A stretch of 64,000 nucleotides of DNA from Mycobacterium florentinum (lineage in GTDB: Bacteria; Actinomycetota; Actinomycetes; Mycobacteriales; Mycobacteriaceae). Under the pieces are notes generated by a model. That model ran no database searches. It worked only from the letters and a program-made list of their open reading frames with translations, and had not been told where the DNA came from. Where the stretch lies: the NCBI RefSeq assembly GCF_010730355.1, contig NZ_AP022576.1, positions 2,604,001 through 2,668,000 on the forward strand. The letters run 5' to 3'. A program made the position numbers and the translations under genes. The first letter of the stretch is position 1. Each line of letters starts with the position of its first letter. Of this stretch, positions 39,469 through 46,917 are shown one piece after another.

Positions 39469-40596
39469 ATGAAGTTAGCGGAGGTGTTCGACCCTCGATG
39501 TAACGCATTGAACCTGTTTCGGCTGGGGCTGGCCGCCGAGGTCATGCTGTTTCACTCCTGGCCGATCACGGGCCACATGCCGCCACAAGCGCTGCTGCAA
39601 CTCCTCTTTTCGGTGGGCGTCGACGGGTTCTTTGCGATCTCGGGATTCCTGATCACCGCAAGTTGGCTCCGCGACCCGAAAGTCCGTGACTACCTCACCG
39701 CACGAGCACTGCGCATCCTGCCCGGGCTCTACGTCTGCCTGATCGTCACCGCGTTCGCGTTCGCCCCGGTCAGCGTGGCGGTTCAGGGCGGTTCGGCCGC
39801 GAAACTGCTGCAGTCCAGCGCGCCGTACGAATATGTCCTGAAGAACGCCACGCTGATCTCGGTGCTCCAGTTTGACGTCGCCGGCACACCGCGCAACGTT
39901 CCCTCCCCCGGCGCCTGGAACGCTTCGCTGTGGTCTCTGATCTGGGAAGTGCTGTGCTACATCGCCATTGCTGTGATCGGCATCATCGGCCTCGCGAATC
40001 GCCGCTGGCTTTCGCCAGTGATCCTGGTGGCCGCGGTGATCGCCGCGGCAATGTTGCCGCCGCTGACGTTCCCCGGCGCATGGACCATCCCCCAGCTCGC
40101 CGCGCGCTCCGCCATCATGTTCGCGGCGGGTGCCGTGATGTTTCAGTGGAAGGACGTGATTCCCGCGCGATGGTCACTTGTCGCGGCCAGCGTGGTCATC
40201 GTCGTCGCGTCCGCCGCCGTGCTCCCCGATTACCGGGTGGCCGCGGCGCTTCCGCTGGCCTATGCCGTGATCGTTTCGGGTGCCCTGATCCGCCACAAGC
40301 GCACGACATTGCGGACGGATCTGTCCTACGGCGTCTACATCTACGCATTCCCGATTCAGCAGATGCTGGCCGTCCTGGGGCTGACCGGCCTGCATCCGGC
40401 GCTGTTCTTCGTTATCGCGTTCCTCTCCACCCTGCCACTGGCGGCGATGAGCTGGTTCTGGATCGAGAAGCCCGCGATGGCGCTGAAGTCCCGACTCAAA
40501 CGGAAGTGGGCCGCGCCGGCGCAGCCCAAAACCGAAGGCACGGCTGCAGACTCCGTCGCCGAGCAGCCGACGCCGGGCGTGCACGGCACGGTGTAG
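39469..40596 (+). CDS. Acyltransferase 3 family membrane protein, copy 1
   Basis: 375-residue polytopic enzyme, about 10 membrane helices, of the family that transfers acetyl or other acyl groups to sugars or lipids. N-terminal NALNLFRLGLAAEVMLFHSW carries the conserved His; FFAISGFLITASW and RALRILPGLYVCL follow. Start ATG 39469 by alignment with the two downstream paralogues (all begin M/V-K-L-x-x-VFDP). A hydrophilic tail of about 30 residues follows the last helix. First of three tandem copies after rmlC, so acylation of rhamnose-containing glycolipids or polysaccharide is a reasonable guess. Confidence 0.82.
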   Translation: MKLAEVFDPRCNALNLFRLGLAAEVMLFHSWPITGHMPPQALLQLLFSVGVDGFFAISGFLITASWLRDPKVRDYLTARALRILPGLYVCLIVTAFAFAPVSVAVQGGSAAKLLQSSAPYEYVLKNATLISVLQFDVAGTPRNVPSPGAWNASLWSLIWEVLCYIAIAVIGIIGLANRRWLSPVILVAAVIAAAMLPPLTFPGAWTIPQLAARSAIMFAAGAVMFQWKDVIPARWSLVAASVVIVVASAAVLPDYRVAAALPLAYAVIVSGALIRHKRTTLRTDLSYGVYIYAFPIQQMLAVLGLTGLHPALFFVIAFLSTLPLAAMSWFWIEKPAMALKSRLKRKWAAPAQPKTEGTAADSVAEQPTPGVHGTV

Positions 40597-40630
40597 GCGG
40601 CCGGCCTTCGGCCCGCTCGATCGCGGCGTG

Positions 40631-40651
40631 CATCGACTATCTTGGGCGTAG
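40631..40651 (+). promoter_or_regulatory. Promoter block of acyltransferase 2 (leaderless candidate)
   Basis: catcgactatcttgggc (40631-40647) repeats the block upstream of copy 1; its TATCTT hexamer (40638-40643) lies eight bases before the GTG start at 40652, so the transcript would begin at the start codon. Confidence 0.5.
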
Positions 40652-41728
40652 GTGAAACTCGCGCAGGTCTTCGATCCCCGAAACAACGCCCTGAATCTTT
40701 TTCGGCTCATGCTCGCCGCCGAGGTCATGCTGTTCCACTCCTGGCCGGTCACCGGCCGCACCCCGCCACGCGTGCTGCTTCAACTGCTGTTCTCGGTAGG
40801 CGTGGACGGATTCTTTGCGATCTCAGGATTCCTGATCACCGCGAGTTGGCTCAACGAACCGAAACTGCGTGACTTCCTCGCCGCTCGCGCGCTGCGCATC
40901 CTGCCCGGGCTCTACGCCTGCCTGATCGTCACGGCGTTCGTGTTCGCCCCGCTCAACGTGGCAATCGCGGGTGGTTCGGCCACAAAGCTGCTGACGTCCT
41001 TCGCGCCGGTCAAGTTCGTCCTGAAAAACAGCGGGGTGGCCTACATCCAGCACTTCGTGGGCGGAACACCGTTCGGCGTCCCCTTTCCCGAGGGCGGCTG
41101 GAACGCTTCGCTGTGGTCGCTGATCTGGGAGCTGATGTGCTACCTGGCCGTCGCCGGCATCGGGCTGGCCGGGCTGGCCAATCACCGCTGGGTTTCGCCA
41201 GTACTGCTGGGGGTTGCCGTAATTGGCGCTACCCTGGTGCCGCCGCTCGAATTCCCGGGGGTATGGACGGTTTGGCAGCTCGTGGTGCGCTCCACGATCA
41301 TGTTCGCGGCCGGGGCGCTGCTGTATCAGTGGCGCGACGTGATTCCCGCCCGGTGGTGGCTGGTCGCGGTGAGCGTGGTCATCGTCGTCGCCGCGGCCGC
41401 CCTGCTGCCCGATTACCGGGTGGTGGCGGCCCTTCCGCTGGCGTATGCGGTCATCGTGTCGGCGATCAAGATTCATATCAAACGCATGAGATTGCGTACG
41501 GATTTGTCCTACGGCGTCTACATTTACGCATTCCCGACACAACAACTGCTGGCAAGCTGCGGGCTTGCGAAGCTGAATCCGATAGTGTTCGCTGGACTTT
41601 CGACGACGGCCGTCCTACCCTTGGCCGCGCTAAGCTGGTTCGTGGTCGAAAAGCCCGCGCAGTCACTCAAATTTCGGCTAAAACGGAAGTGGTACGGGGA
41701 AGAGCTCTCCGAAGCGGGCCGGGCATGA
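40652..41728 (+). CDS. Acyltransferase 3 family membrane protein, copy 2
   Basis: 358-residue paralogue with GTG start: KLAQVFDPRNNALNLFRLML, conserved EVMLFHSWPVTG, FFAISGFLITASW, RALRILPGLYACL and, near the end, LSYGVYIYAFPTQQLLASCG. It keeps the family's His and Arg residues. Donor and acceptor unknown. The upstream 17-base block shared with copy 1 suggests that the promoter was duplicated with the gene. Confidence 0.82.
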   Translation: MKLAQVFDPRNNALNLFRLMLAAEVMLFHSWPVTGRTPPRVLLQLLFSVGVDGFFAISGFLITASWLNEPKLRDFLAARALRILPGLYACLIVTAFVFAPLNVAIAGGSATKLLTSFAPVKFVLKNSGVAYIQHFVGGTPFGVPFPEGGWNASLWSLIWELMCYLAVAGIGLAGLANHRWVSPVLLGVAVIGATLVPPLEFPGVWTVWQLVVRSTIMFAAGALLYQWRDVIPARWWLVAVSVVIVVAAAALLPDYRVVAALPLAYAVIVSAIKIHIKRMRLRTDLSYGVYIYAFPTQQLLASCGLAKLNPIVFAGLSTTAVLPLAALSWFVVEKPAQSLKFRLKRKWYGEELSEAGRA

Positions 41729-41844
41729 CACCACTGGGGTGGCAAACCGCGTTGGCAGAACCGGTTTGGCGATGCGAAGAAGGGGCGGATCGATTAGATG
41801 CACAGACGGGATAACCCGACAGCGGGGGCCACTGGTAGCAGCGC

Positions 41845-42918
41845 ATGAAACTCGGGCAGGTATTTGATCCGCAGAGTAATGCGCTGAACGCGTTGCGGCT
41901 CGCCATGGCCACCGAGGTGATCCTCTGGCACTCCTTCGCCGTCACGGGTGGCGTCCTGCCGTCCGCGCACGCACGACAGTTGTTGTTCGGGGTCGGCGTC
42001 GACGGGTTCTTTGCGATCTCGGGATTCCTCATCACCGCGAGCTGGGTCAACAACCCAAAGCTGCGTGACTATATCGTCGCTCGGGCACTTCGTATTCTCC
42101 CCGGGCTCTACGTCTGCCTGGCGGTGACGGCATTTGTCATCGCACCGATCGGCGTGGCGATTCAGGGCGGAGCGGCCGCAAAGCTGCTCTTGTCCAGCGC
42201 GCCGTTCGAGTACGTGCTTAAAAACAGCGCAGTAGCGGTGCTCCAATTCGATGTCGGCGGAACGCCAACCGGTGTCCCATTTCCCGGCATGTGGAACGGA
42301 TCGCTGTGGACCCTTATCTACGAGGTGCTGTGCTATGTCGGTGTCGCCCTCCTCGGATTGGCGGGACTGACACATCGTCGATGGACTTCGGCGGTGGTAC
42401 TGGTGCTGGCGGTGTGTTTGGCCGCGTACCTGCCGCCCATGACATTTCCCGGTGTGTGGAGCAACGAGCAGTGCATTGCGCGGTTTGCCATCGTGTTTGC
42501 CGCCGGCGCCCTGGTGTATCAATGGAAAGACGCAATTCCCGCTCGATGGTCACTCGTCGCGGCGAGCGTGGTCATCGTTCTCGTGACCGGGTTACTGCCC
42601 GACTACCGCCTTGTCGGCGCCATTCCGCTGGCGTACGCCGTCATCGTTTCCGGCGCGTTGATCCACAACAGGTACTTGAGGTTGCCGACGGATCTGTCCT
42701 ACGGCGTCTACATTTACGCTTTCCCCGTACAGCAGTTGCTGGTTATCTGCGGGCTGGTTCATCTGAATCCCTTCGTGTTCGCGGTCATTGCGACGATCGC
42801 TACCCTGCCGCTGGCCGCGCTGAGCTGGTTCCTGATCGAGAAGCCCGCACAGTCCTTCAAGTCTCGACTCAGGAAGAGGCGGGCTGGCGCCGAGCTCCCC
42901 GAAGCCAGCCGAACCTGA
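41845..42918 (+). CDS. Acyltransferase 3 family membrane protein, copy 3
   Basis: 357-residue paralogue: MKLGQVFDPQSNALNALRLA, EVILWHSFAVTG, FFAISGFLITASW, RALRILPGLYVCL. More diverged than copies 1 and 2, and without their shared promoter block. The 116-base gap before it has no gene. Its 3' end overlaps the convergent membrane-protein gene by 50 bases. Confidence 0.82.
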   Translation: MKLGQVFDPQSNALNALRLAMATEVILWHSFAVTGGVLPSAHARQLLFGVGVDGFFAISGFLITASWVNNPKLRDYIVARALRILPGLYVCLAVTAFVIAPIGVAIQGGAAAKLLLSSAPFEYVLKNSAVAVLQFDVGGTPTGVPFPGMWNGSLWTLIYEVLCYVGVALLGLAGLTHRRWTSAVVLVLAVCLAAYLPPMTFPGVWSNEQCIARFAIVFAAGALVYQWKDAIPARWSLVAASVVIVLVTGLLPDYRLVGAIPLAYAVIVSGALIHNRYLRLPTDLSYGVYIYAFPVQQLLVICGLVHLNPFVFAVIATIATLPLAALSWFLIEKPAQSFKSRLRKRRAGAELPEASRT

Positions 42919-43276
42919 CGCCATCGGGGTAACCGGAAACCATCCACAACAGCACGGTCAGCGCTTCGGCTGCCACGCTGATCGCGGCGTACGGCGAGGG
43001 ATCCCAACCGTGCTCGGCAAAGCCGAAAAGCCCAGCGGTTCGGGACAATGCAAAGGCGACCAGCGATCCGCCGGCGATCGCCGCCGCGGCCCAGCGCAGC
43101 CACCACGGACCGCCGAGCAGGATCAGCAAGCCGACCGCGAACGACGCGCTGGCCTGGACCAAAAACCCCGTGCCGATCGTCGGAATGTGCTGGTAACCGT
43201 GGACATAGAGATAGGCGTGGCTGGCGGCGCTGCCGAGCAACGACGCGGCGAAGCCGATCCGGACCAGGATATTCAT
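42869..43276 (-). CDS. Small four-helix membrane protein
   Basis: 135-residue protein with about four hydrophobic helices (IGFAASLLGSAASHAYL, SASFAVGLLILLGGPWWL, AAAIAGGSLVAFALS, AAEALTVLLWMVSGY) and a basic C-terminus. I do not recognise a family with certainty; a DoxX-like arrangement is possible. The ATG overlaps the stop of the upstream metallophosphoesterase by four bases, making it the fifth gene of the sigma-Rieske operon. Confidence 0.7.
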   Translation of the reverse strand: MNILVRIGFAASLLGSAASHAYLYVHGYQHIPTIGTGFLVQASASFAVGLLILLGGPWWLRWAAAAIAGGSLVAFALSRTAGLFGFAEHGWDPSPYAAISVAAEALTVLLWMVSGYPDGVRFGWLRGARRQPASS

Positions 43277-44202
43277 TGCAGCCTCTGTTCTTTCAAAGCG
43301 AGGGCGGTCTCGCCCTTGGTGTAACTGACCTCGCGGATGCCCAGCGCGTCGTGCAGCTTTGCGGCCGGCAACGTGATCGGCTTGGGCGCCGGCCCATCGC
43401 CGGGATGCGGCAGCGGGTAGGCGGTCGTCGTCCCGCTGTAGAACGACACGTTGCCCTCCATCTTGGAAAACAATTGGTGCACATGCCCGTTGATGCATGT
43501 CACCGAAGCAAACCGGCGCAGGTAGCTGAGTGCCTGGGTGGCGTCGTCGGTGCCCCAGCCCCAATCCGGATACATCGCGAACAACGGGATGTGGCTGAAG
43601 ACGACGATCGGGGTATCGCTGGAGAGCCCCGCGACGTCCTTTTCGACGAACTCCAGCTGGTCGACACCCAGATGCCCGAGCTTGCGCAGGTTCAACGTGT
43701 TGACCAGCGCGATCACGTGGACGCCGGCGGTGTCGAAGCTGTACCAACCGTCGCCCACCGATCCGGCGCCGAACACCTTGCGGTACTTCTGTCCCGCGTC
43801 GTCGACCGAATCGTGTTCCCCCGGCACGGTGAACACGTGCGGCGTCTTCAGCCCGCTCATCATTTGCTTCACCTGGTCGAACTGCTCGGGAGTGGACAAG
43901 TGGGTGAGGTCGCCGGTGTGAATGACGAAATCCGGTGTGTAGCCGAGGTTGTTGATCTGATCGATCGCGTGCCCGAACGAGCCGGACACGTCCGGGTTGG
44001 GTGCGCCGGTGAAGCCGATGTGACTGTCACTGACCTGAGCGAAGCGCAGCGCCGGCTTGAGTTTTGCGCGCTCGGCCGCGGCGGCCCCGGCGACATGCGA
44101 GATCACCTCGCCGCCGGCCACGGCGAACCCGACCGCCGCCCCGAACCATGCCCCGTGCCGGAGCAGCTGGCGGCGATTCATCGTGCGCGGGTCATCGCTC
44201 AT
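43273..44202 (-). CDS. Tat-exported metallophosphoesterase
   Basis: 309-residue exported enzyme of the calcineurin-like phosphoesterase family. The N-terminus has a Tat-like motif (NRRQLLRHG) and hydrophobic segment. Metal-site motifs are VSDSH (Asp59, His61), HTGDL (Asp98), GEHD (129-131, where Asn is usual), FSHIPL and NGHVHQ. An Asn-to-Glu change in the third motif is unusual and may alter metal or substrate choice. Overlaps the cupredoxin gene by four bases. Substrate unknown. Confidence 0.82.
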   Translation of the reverse strand: MSDDPRTMNRRQLLRHGAWFGAAVGFAVAGGEVISHVAGAAAAERAKLKPALRFAQVSDSHIGFTGAPNPDVSGSFGHAIDQINNLGYTPDFVIHTGDLTHLSTPEQFDQVKQMMSGLKTPHVFTVPGEHDSVDDAGQKYRKVFGAGSVGDGWYSFDTAGVHVIALVNTLNLRKLGHLGVDQLEFVEKDVAGLSSDTPIVVFSHIPLFAMYPDWGWGTDDATQALSYLRRFASVTCINGHVHQLFSKMEGNVSFYSGTTTAYPLPHPGDGPAPKPITLPAAKLHDALGIREVSYTKGETALALKEQRLQ

Positions 44203-44609
44203 GGCGTCACCACCACGGTGCCGTGCATCATCGGGTGAATCGAGCAGACATAGTCGAAAGTCCCTGCGGTGGAGAAGGTGTGGGTGAAGCTGGCCCCCGT
44301 CCCCATGCCGGGCGAATGAAATGAACCGTCGTTTGCGGCAACCGTGTGAGGTTCTTCGTCACGATTGATCCAGGTGACCGTGGTGCCCGCGCGGACCGTC
44401 AGCGTCGCGGGTGCGAACGCGAAGCCGTCGATGGCGACCTGGTTACCGCTCGACGGTGCCGAAGGTGCGGTGATCGATGGCATCGCACCGGAATCCGGCC
44501 TCATCGTGACCGGGGCGTGCGCATCGGGCCGCGAAGCGGAGCATCCGGCCAGCAAGAGCACCCCCGCCACAAGCAACGCCGAAGGTTTTCGATACAAGAT
44601 GGCTGTCAT
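44199..44609 (-). CDS. Cupredoxin-domain lipoprotein
   Basis: 136-residue exported lipoprotein: lipobox LLAGC with Cys23, a Pro/Ser/Ala linker, and a plastocyanin-type domain. Copper ligands fit His88 (EEPHTV), Cys122, His125 and Met127 or 128 in DYVCSIHPMMHG. It should carry electrons or buffer copper outside the membrane. Third gene of the operon, 30 bases after the Rieske gene. An 11-base motif shared with the sigma-gene upstream region lies in that gap. Confidence 0.85.
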   Translation of the reverse strand: MTAILYRKPSALLVAGVLLLAGCSASRPDAHAPVTMRPDSGAMPSITAPSAPSSGNQVAIDGFAFAPATLTVRAGTTVTWINRDEEPHTVAANDGSFHSPGMGTGASFTHTFSTAGTFDYVCSIHPMMHGTVVVTP

Positions 44610-44628
44610 GCCAACAGATAGGAGGGGT

Positions 44629-44639
44629 GGTTACACCGG
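44629..44639 (-). promoter_or_regulatory. Shared motif CCGGTGTAACC upstream of the cupredoxin gene
   Basis: On the minus strand this 11-base word precedes the cupredoxin gene; the identical word occurs at 45911-45921 upstream of the sigma gene. TGTAACC resembles an ECF -35 element. No matching -10 could be aligned between the two sites. Confidence 0.4.
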
Positions 44640-45341
44640 TTAGGCCGGCCGTTCGGGGTACGGGGGTGGTGCAAGCACCTCGACGACGCCGTTGACCTCA
44701 CGAATCATCAATGTAGACAGCGGCTTTGGGGCGATCGGTAGTTGATGGGTGAGCACTTCCCCCGCGGGTGAGAACGACGTCGAGTGGCAGGGGCAGCGTA
44801 ACCTGTCGTCGGGCGCGTCGAACCACAACTTGCACCCCTGATGCGTGCACACCCCGGATACCGCCTCGACTTTGCCATCGACGCGGCGAACGAATCCGCT
44901 GACCGACCCGAGGTCGAACGCATGCATGCGGCCGTCCGGCACATCCGAACTCGCCGCGACACGCTGCCAGGTCCCGTCATTGGGCGTGAGTTGTCCTGCG
45001 ACCGCGGGGCCTTCGGTGATGCCTCCGGTCACGGCGCGATCGATGGAAACCGCGGTGACCGCGGCGGCCGCCGCGGCGGACGTGCCGACGATCACCTGGC
45101 GGCGCGTGGTGTTCTGCTTGGGTGTGGGTTGCGCGGGCGGTGCGCCGGCCATTTGTTCGGCGAGACGGCGGTGCAGATCGGTGAGAAATTCCTGGCGCGG
45201 GGCGGCGTCACCCTGCCCGGCAGCGCGCAGCTCGATCGCCGTACGGATCTGAGCAGCCTCAAAGTCATCGGGCGCAAACGGTTTTGGCCGGCGGCCCCGC
45301 AGCAGATCGTCGACATAGCGACGCAACCCTCGCGCGTTCAT
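44640..45341 (-). CDS. Membrane-anchored Rieske [2Fe-2S] protein
   Basis: 233-residue protein. Residues 1-78 are soluble and charged (DDFEAAQIRTAIELRAAGQ, LHRRLAEQM); 80-103 form a Tat-like or membrane anchor (RRQVIVGTSAAAAAAVTAVS); 115-228 form a Rieske domain with C165-T-H167 and C183-P-C-H186 plus Cys170 for the disulfide. It overlaps the ECF sigma gene by four bases, in the place an anti-sigma factor normally holds. A cytoplasmic arm, membrane span and extracytoplasmic redox domain would suit redox sensing. That role is inference; an electron carrier to the cupredoxin is the alternative. Confidence 0.85.
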   Translation of the reverse strand: MNARGLRRYVDDLLRGRRPKPFAPDDFEAAQIRTAIELRAAGQGDAAPRQEFLTDLHRRLAEQMAGAPPAQPTPKQNTTRRQVIVGTSAAAAAAVTAVSIDRAVTGGITEGPAVAGQLTPNDGTWQRVAASSDVPDGRMHAFDLGSVSGFVRRVDGKVEAVSGVCTHQGCKLWFDAPDDRLRCPCHSTSFSPAGEVLTHQLPIAPKPLSTLMIREVNGVVEVLAPPPYPERPA

Positions 45342-45880
45342 GACTGGCCCCCATCGTTGACCTGTGCCGCCAGCCGCAGCGCACGATGTTGAAGCACCTT
45401 GGCGTTGGCAACGCTGATTCCGAGTTCCGCGGCTGACTCCTTGATCGAATTCTTTTGCAGGAAGCGTAATTCCAGGATCTGGCGATAGCGGTCGGGCAAA
45501 TTCTCGAGAACCTGGGCGACGCGCGCCGGTGCGGTGCTGATCGCCTCCTGGCTATCGGGTGGTTGCTCGATGTCCTCCTCGATCGAGGTTATCTCGCGGC
45601 CCAGCGTCTCGCGCCAGTGCGCGGCAAGCACCGTTCGCGCCGTGGCACGCAGGTATGCGCGCACCTCACCGACGCTCGCGGTCAGCCGCAGCGGCCGCAG
45701 CGCGGCGAGGAACACCTCGGCGGTGAGGTCCTCGGCGTCCGCCCGGTTGCCAACCCGGGCGAACAGCGTGCGGTACACCCAGTCCGCGTTGTCCTGGTAC
45801 ACGGCTTCCCAGTCGGTATAGCCGTCGTTGGGCACCGCGCGCAGGGGACGCGGGCCCGCGGGTTCGTGGTGTGGGGTCAC
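45338..45880 (-). CDS. ECF-type RNA polymerase sigma factor
   Basis: About 180 residues, with sigma region 2 (WVYRTLFARVGNRADAEDLT, AEVFLAALRPL) and region 4 (LENLPDRYRQILELRFLQKN, then SIKESAAELGISVANAKVLQ), the helix-turn-helix that reads -35 elements. GTG at 45880 is preceded by GAGGAGG; the open frame reaches 26 codons further. It heads a five-gene operon with the Rieske, cupredoxin, phosphoesterase and membrane-protein genes. No classic zinc anti-sigma factor (HxxxCxxC) is encoded nearby. Confidence 0.85.
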   Translation of the reverse strand: MTPHHEPAGPRPLRAVPNDGYTDWEAVYQDNADWVYRTLFARVGNRADAEDLTAEVFLAALRPLRLTASVGEVRAYLRATARTVLAAHWRETLGREITSIEEDIEQPPDSQEAISTAPARVAQVLENLPDRYRQILELRFLQKNSIKESAAELGISVANAKVLQHRALRLAAQVNDGGQS

Positions 45881-45910
45881 GTGCCTCCTCACCCGATCAA
45901 TATCTTCTCG

Positions 45911-45921
45911 GGTTACACCGG
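45911..45921 (-). promoter_or_regulatory. Shared motif CCGGTGTAACC upstream of the ECF sigma gene
   Basis: Identical to the 11-base word at 44629-44639, about 31 bases before the sigma-gene start. Suggests autoregulation by the sigma factor. The -10 element is not defined. Confidence 0.4.
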
Positions 45922-46043
45922 GGGTCGGGATCTGGCAAGCAAGCCGTTTTCTATGCATCGTCTAGCAAAAGCGTCTTACTCCTGCGCGAAGCCGCCGGTG
46001 GGCCTATCGTGCTTGGTCAACCGCCCGACGCCGGGAGGCCTAG

Positions 46044-46718
46044 GTGAACATTTCCGCCACGGCAGCGCACAGGCTGGTGTTCGGCGTGACGATGGCTCGG
46101 CTGCCGTTCGCGATCGCATTTTTCTTGTGCTCGTATGTCCCGGACGGCCGCGCGCGATGGGCGATGGTCGCGCTCGGTCTGCTCGTGGAGGCCAGCGACC
46201 TTCTCGACGGCTACCTCGCTCGCCGGCTGGGGGTGACGACACCCGTCGGGGCGATGATGGACAGCACGGTCGACCATGTGGTGCGGACAACCGAGGCAGT
46301 GACCCTGCTCGCGGTCGGCGTCCTTCCCGCGCCCGTGCTGGTGGTGATGATCGGGCGCGACGCCGCGGTCTCGGCGATACGGCAACTCTCGCTGCGCCGG
46401 TCGGGCCACGACGGAGGAACGAGGCGCAGCGGCAAACTGAAGGGCATCGCTCAGGGCATCTGCCTGGTGACGCTGACGACCTCGTATGCCGTCGGCCCAG
46501 CGCCGGCCCTGTGCTGGCGCACGCTGAACTCCGTTGTGGTCGGCGTGGCGTTGCTCGTCACCGTGCTCTCACTGCTCGACTATTCGATCGCATACTGGCG
46601 ATCGGCGAGACCCCTGCTCCCGCCAAAGCGGGACGCCGGCGACGTACTTCGCCCACAGAGCAAATCCACCCGCTCTTCAAACTCGATGCCAACGGCAACC
46701 TCGTCAACCACCAATTAA
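46044..46718 (+). CDS. CDP-alcohol phosphatidyltransferase family protein
   Basis: 224-residue membrane enzyme of phospholipid synthesis. It carries the signature D-x2-D-G-x2-A-R-x9-G-x3-D-x3-D as DLLDGYLARRLGVTTPVGAM followed by MDSTVDHV, with several hydrophobic helices around it. The alcohol acceptor cannot be told from sequence. The C-terminal 30 residues are polar and Ser/Thr-rich, perhaps a read into non-conserved sequence. Divergent from the ECF sigma operon; GTG start with a weak AGGCCTAG upstream. Confidence 0.8.
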   Translation: MNISATAAHRLVFGVTMARLPFAIAFFLCSYVPDGRARWAMVALGLLVEASDLLDGYLARRLGVTTPVGAMMDSTVDHVVRTTEAVTLLAVGVLPAPVLVVMIGRDAAVSAIRQLSLRRSGHDGGTRRSGKLKGIAQGICLVTLTTSYAVGPAPALCWRTLNSVVVGVALLVTVLSLLDYSIAYWRSARPLLPPKRDAGDVLRPQSKSTRSSNSMPTATSSTTN

Positions 46719-46917
46719 CCGGCGCCACAAGGTAAATACGATCATCTTGACCTCGCCGACGCTACGACGCGATCGCGCATGGCGCCTGCTGCCCCGTATC
46801 CCGCTCGGCAGATGCTCGCCGTCCGCGGGCTTGCCGGCCTGAATATGTTGGCGTTCTTTGCCCTTGGGGTGATCACCACGTTGCCGCGGCGCCGATCCCC
46901 GAACTCCCGAGTACCAC
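46719..46917. other. Convergent intergenic region
   Basis: A 199-base gap between convergent genes. Short frames here (one with a hydrophobic stretch, LAGLNMLAFFALGVITTL) have no ribosome-binding site and run into the flavoprotein gene antisense. Could be a decayed gene; nothing firm is visible. Confidence 0.3.

Noticed and set aside
44857..45392. Plus-strand open frame opposite the Rieske gene
   Set aside because: Antisense to a gene with complete Rieske ligands; no domain and no ribosome-binding site.
46779..46917. Small membrane protein gene after the CDP-alcohol transferase
   Set aside because: A hydrophobic stretch exists, but there is no ribosome-binding site and the frame runs far into the opposite gene with low-complexity sequence.
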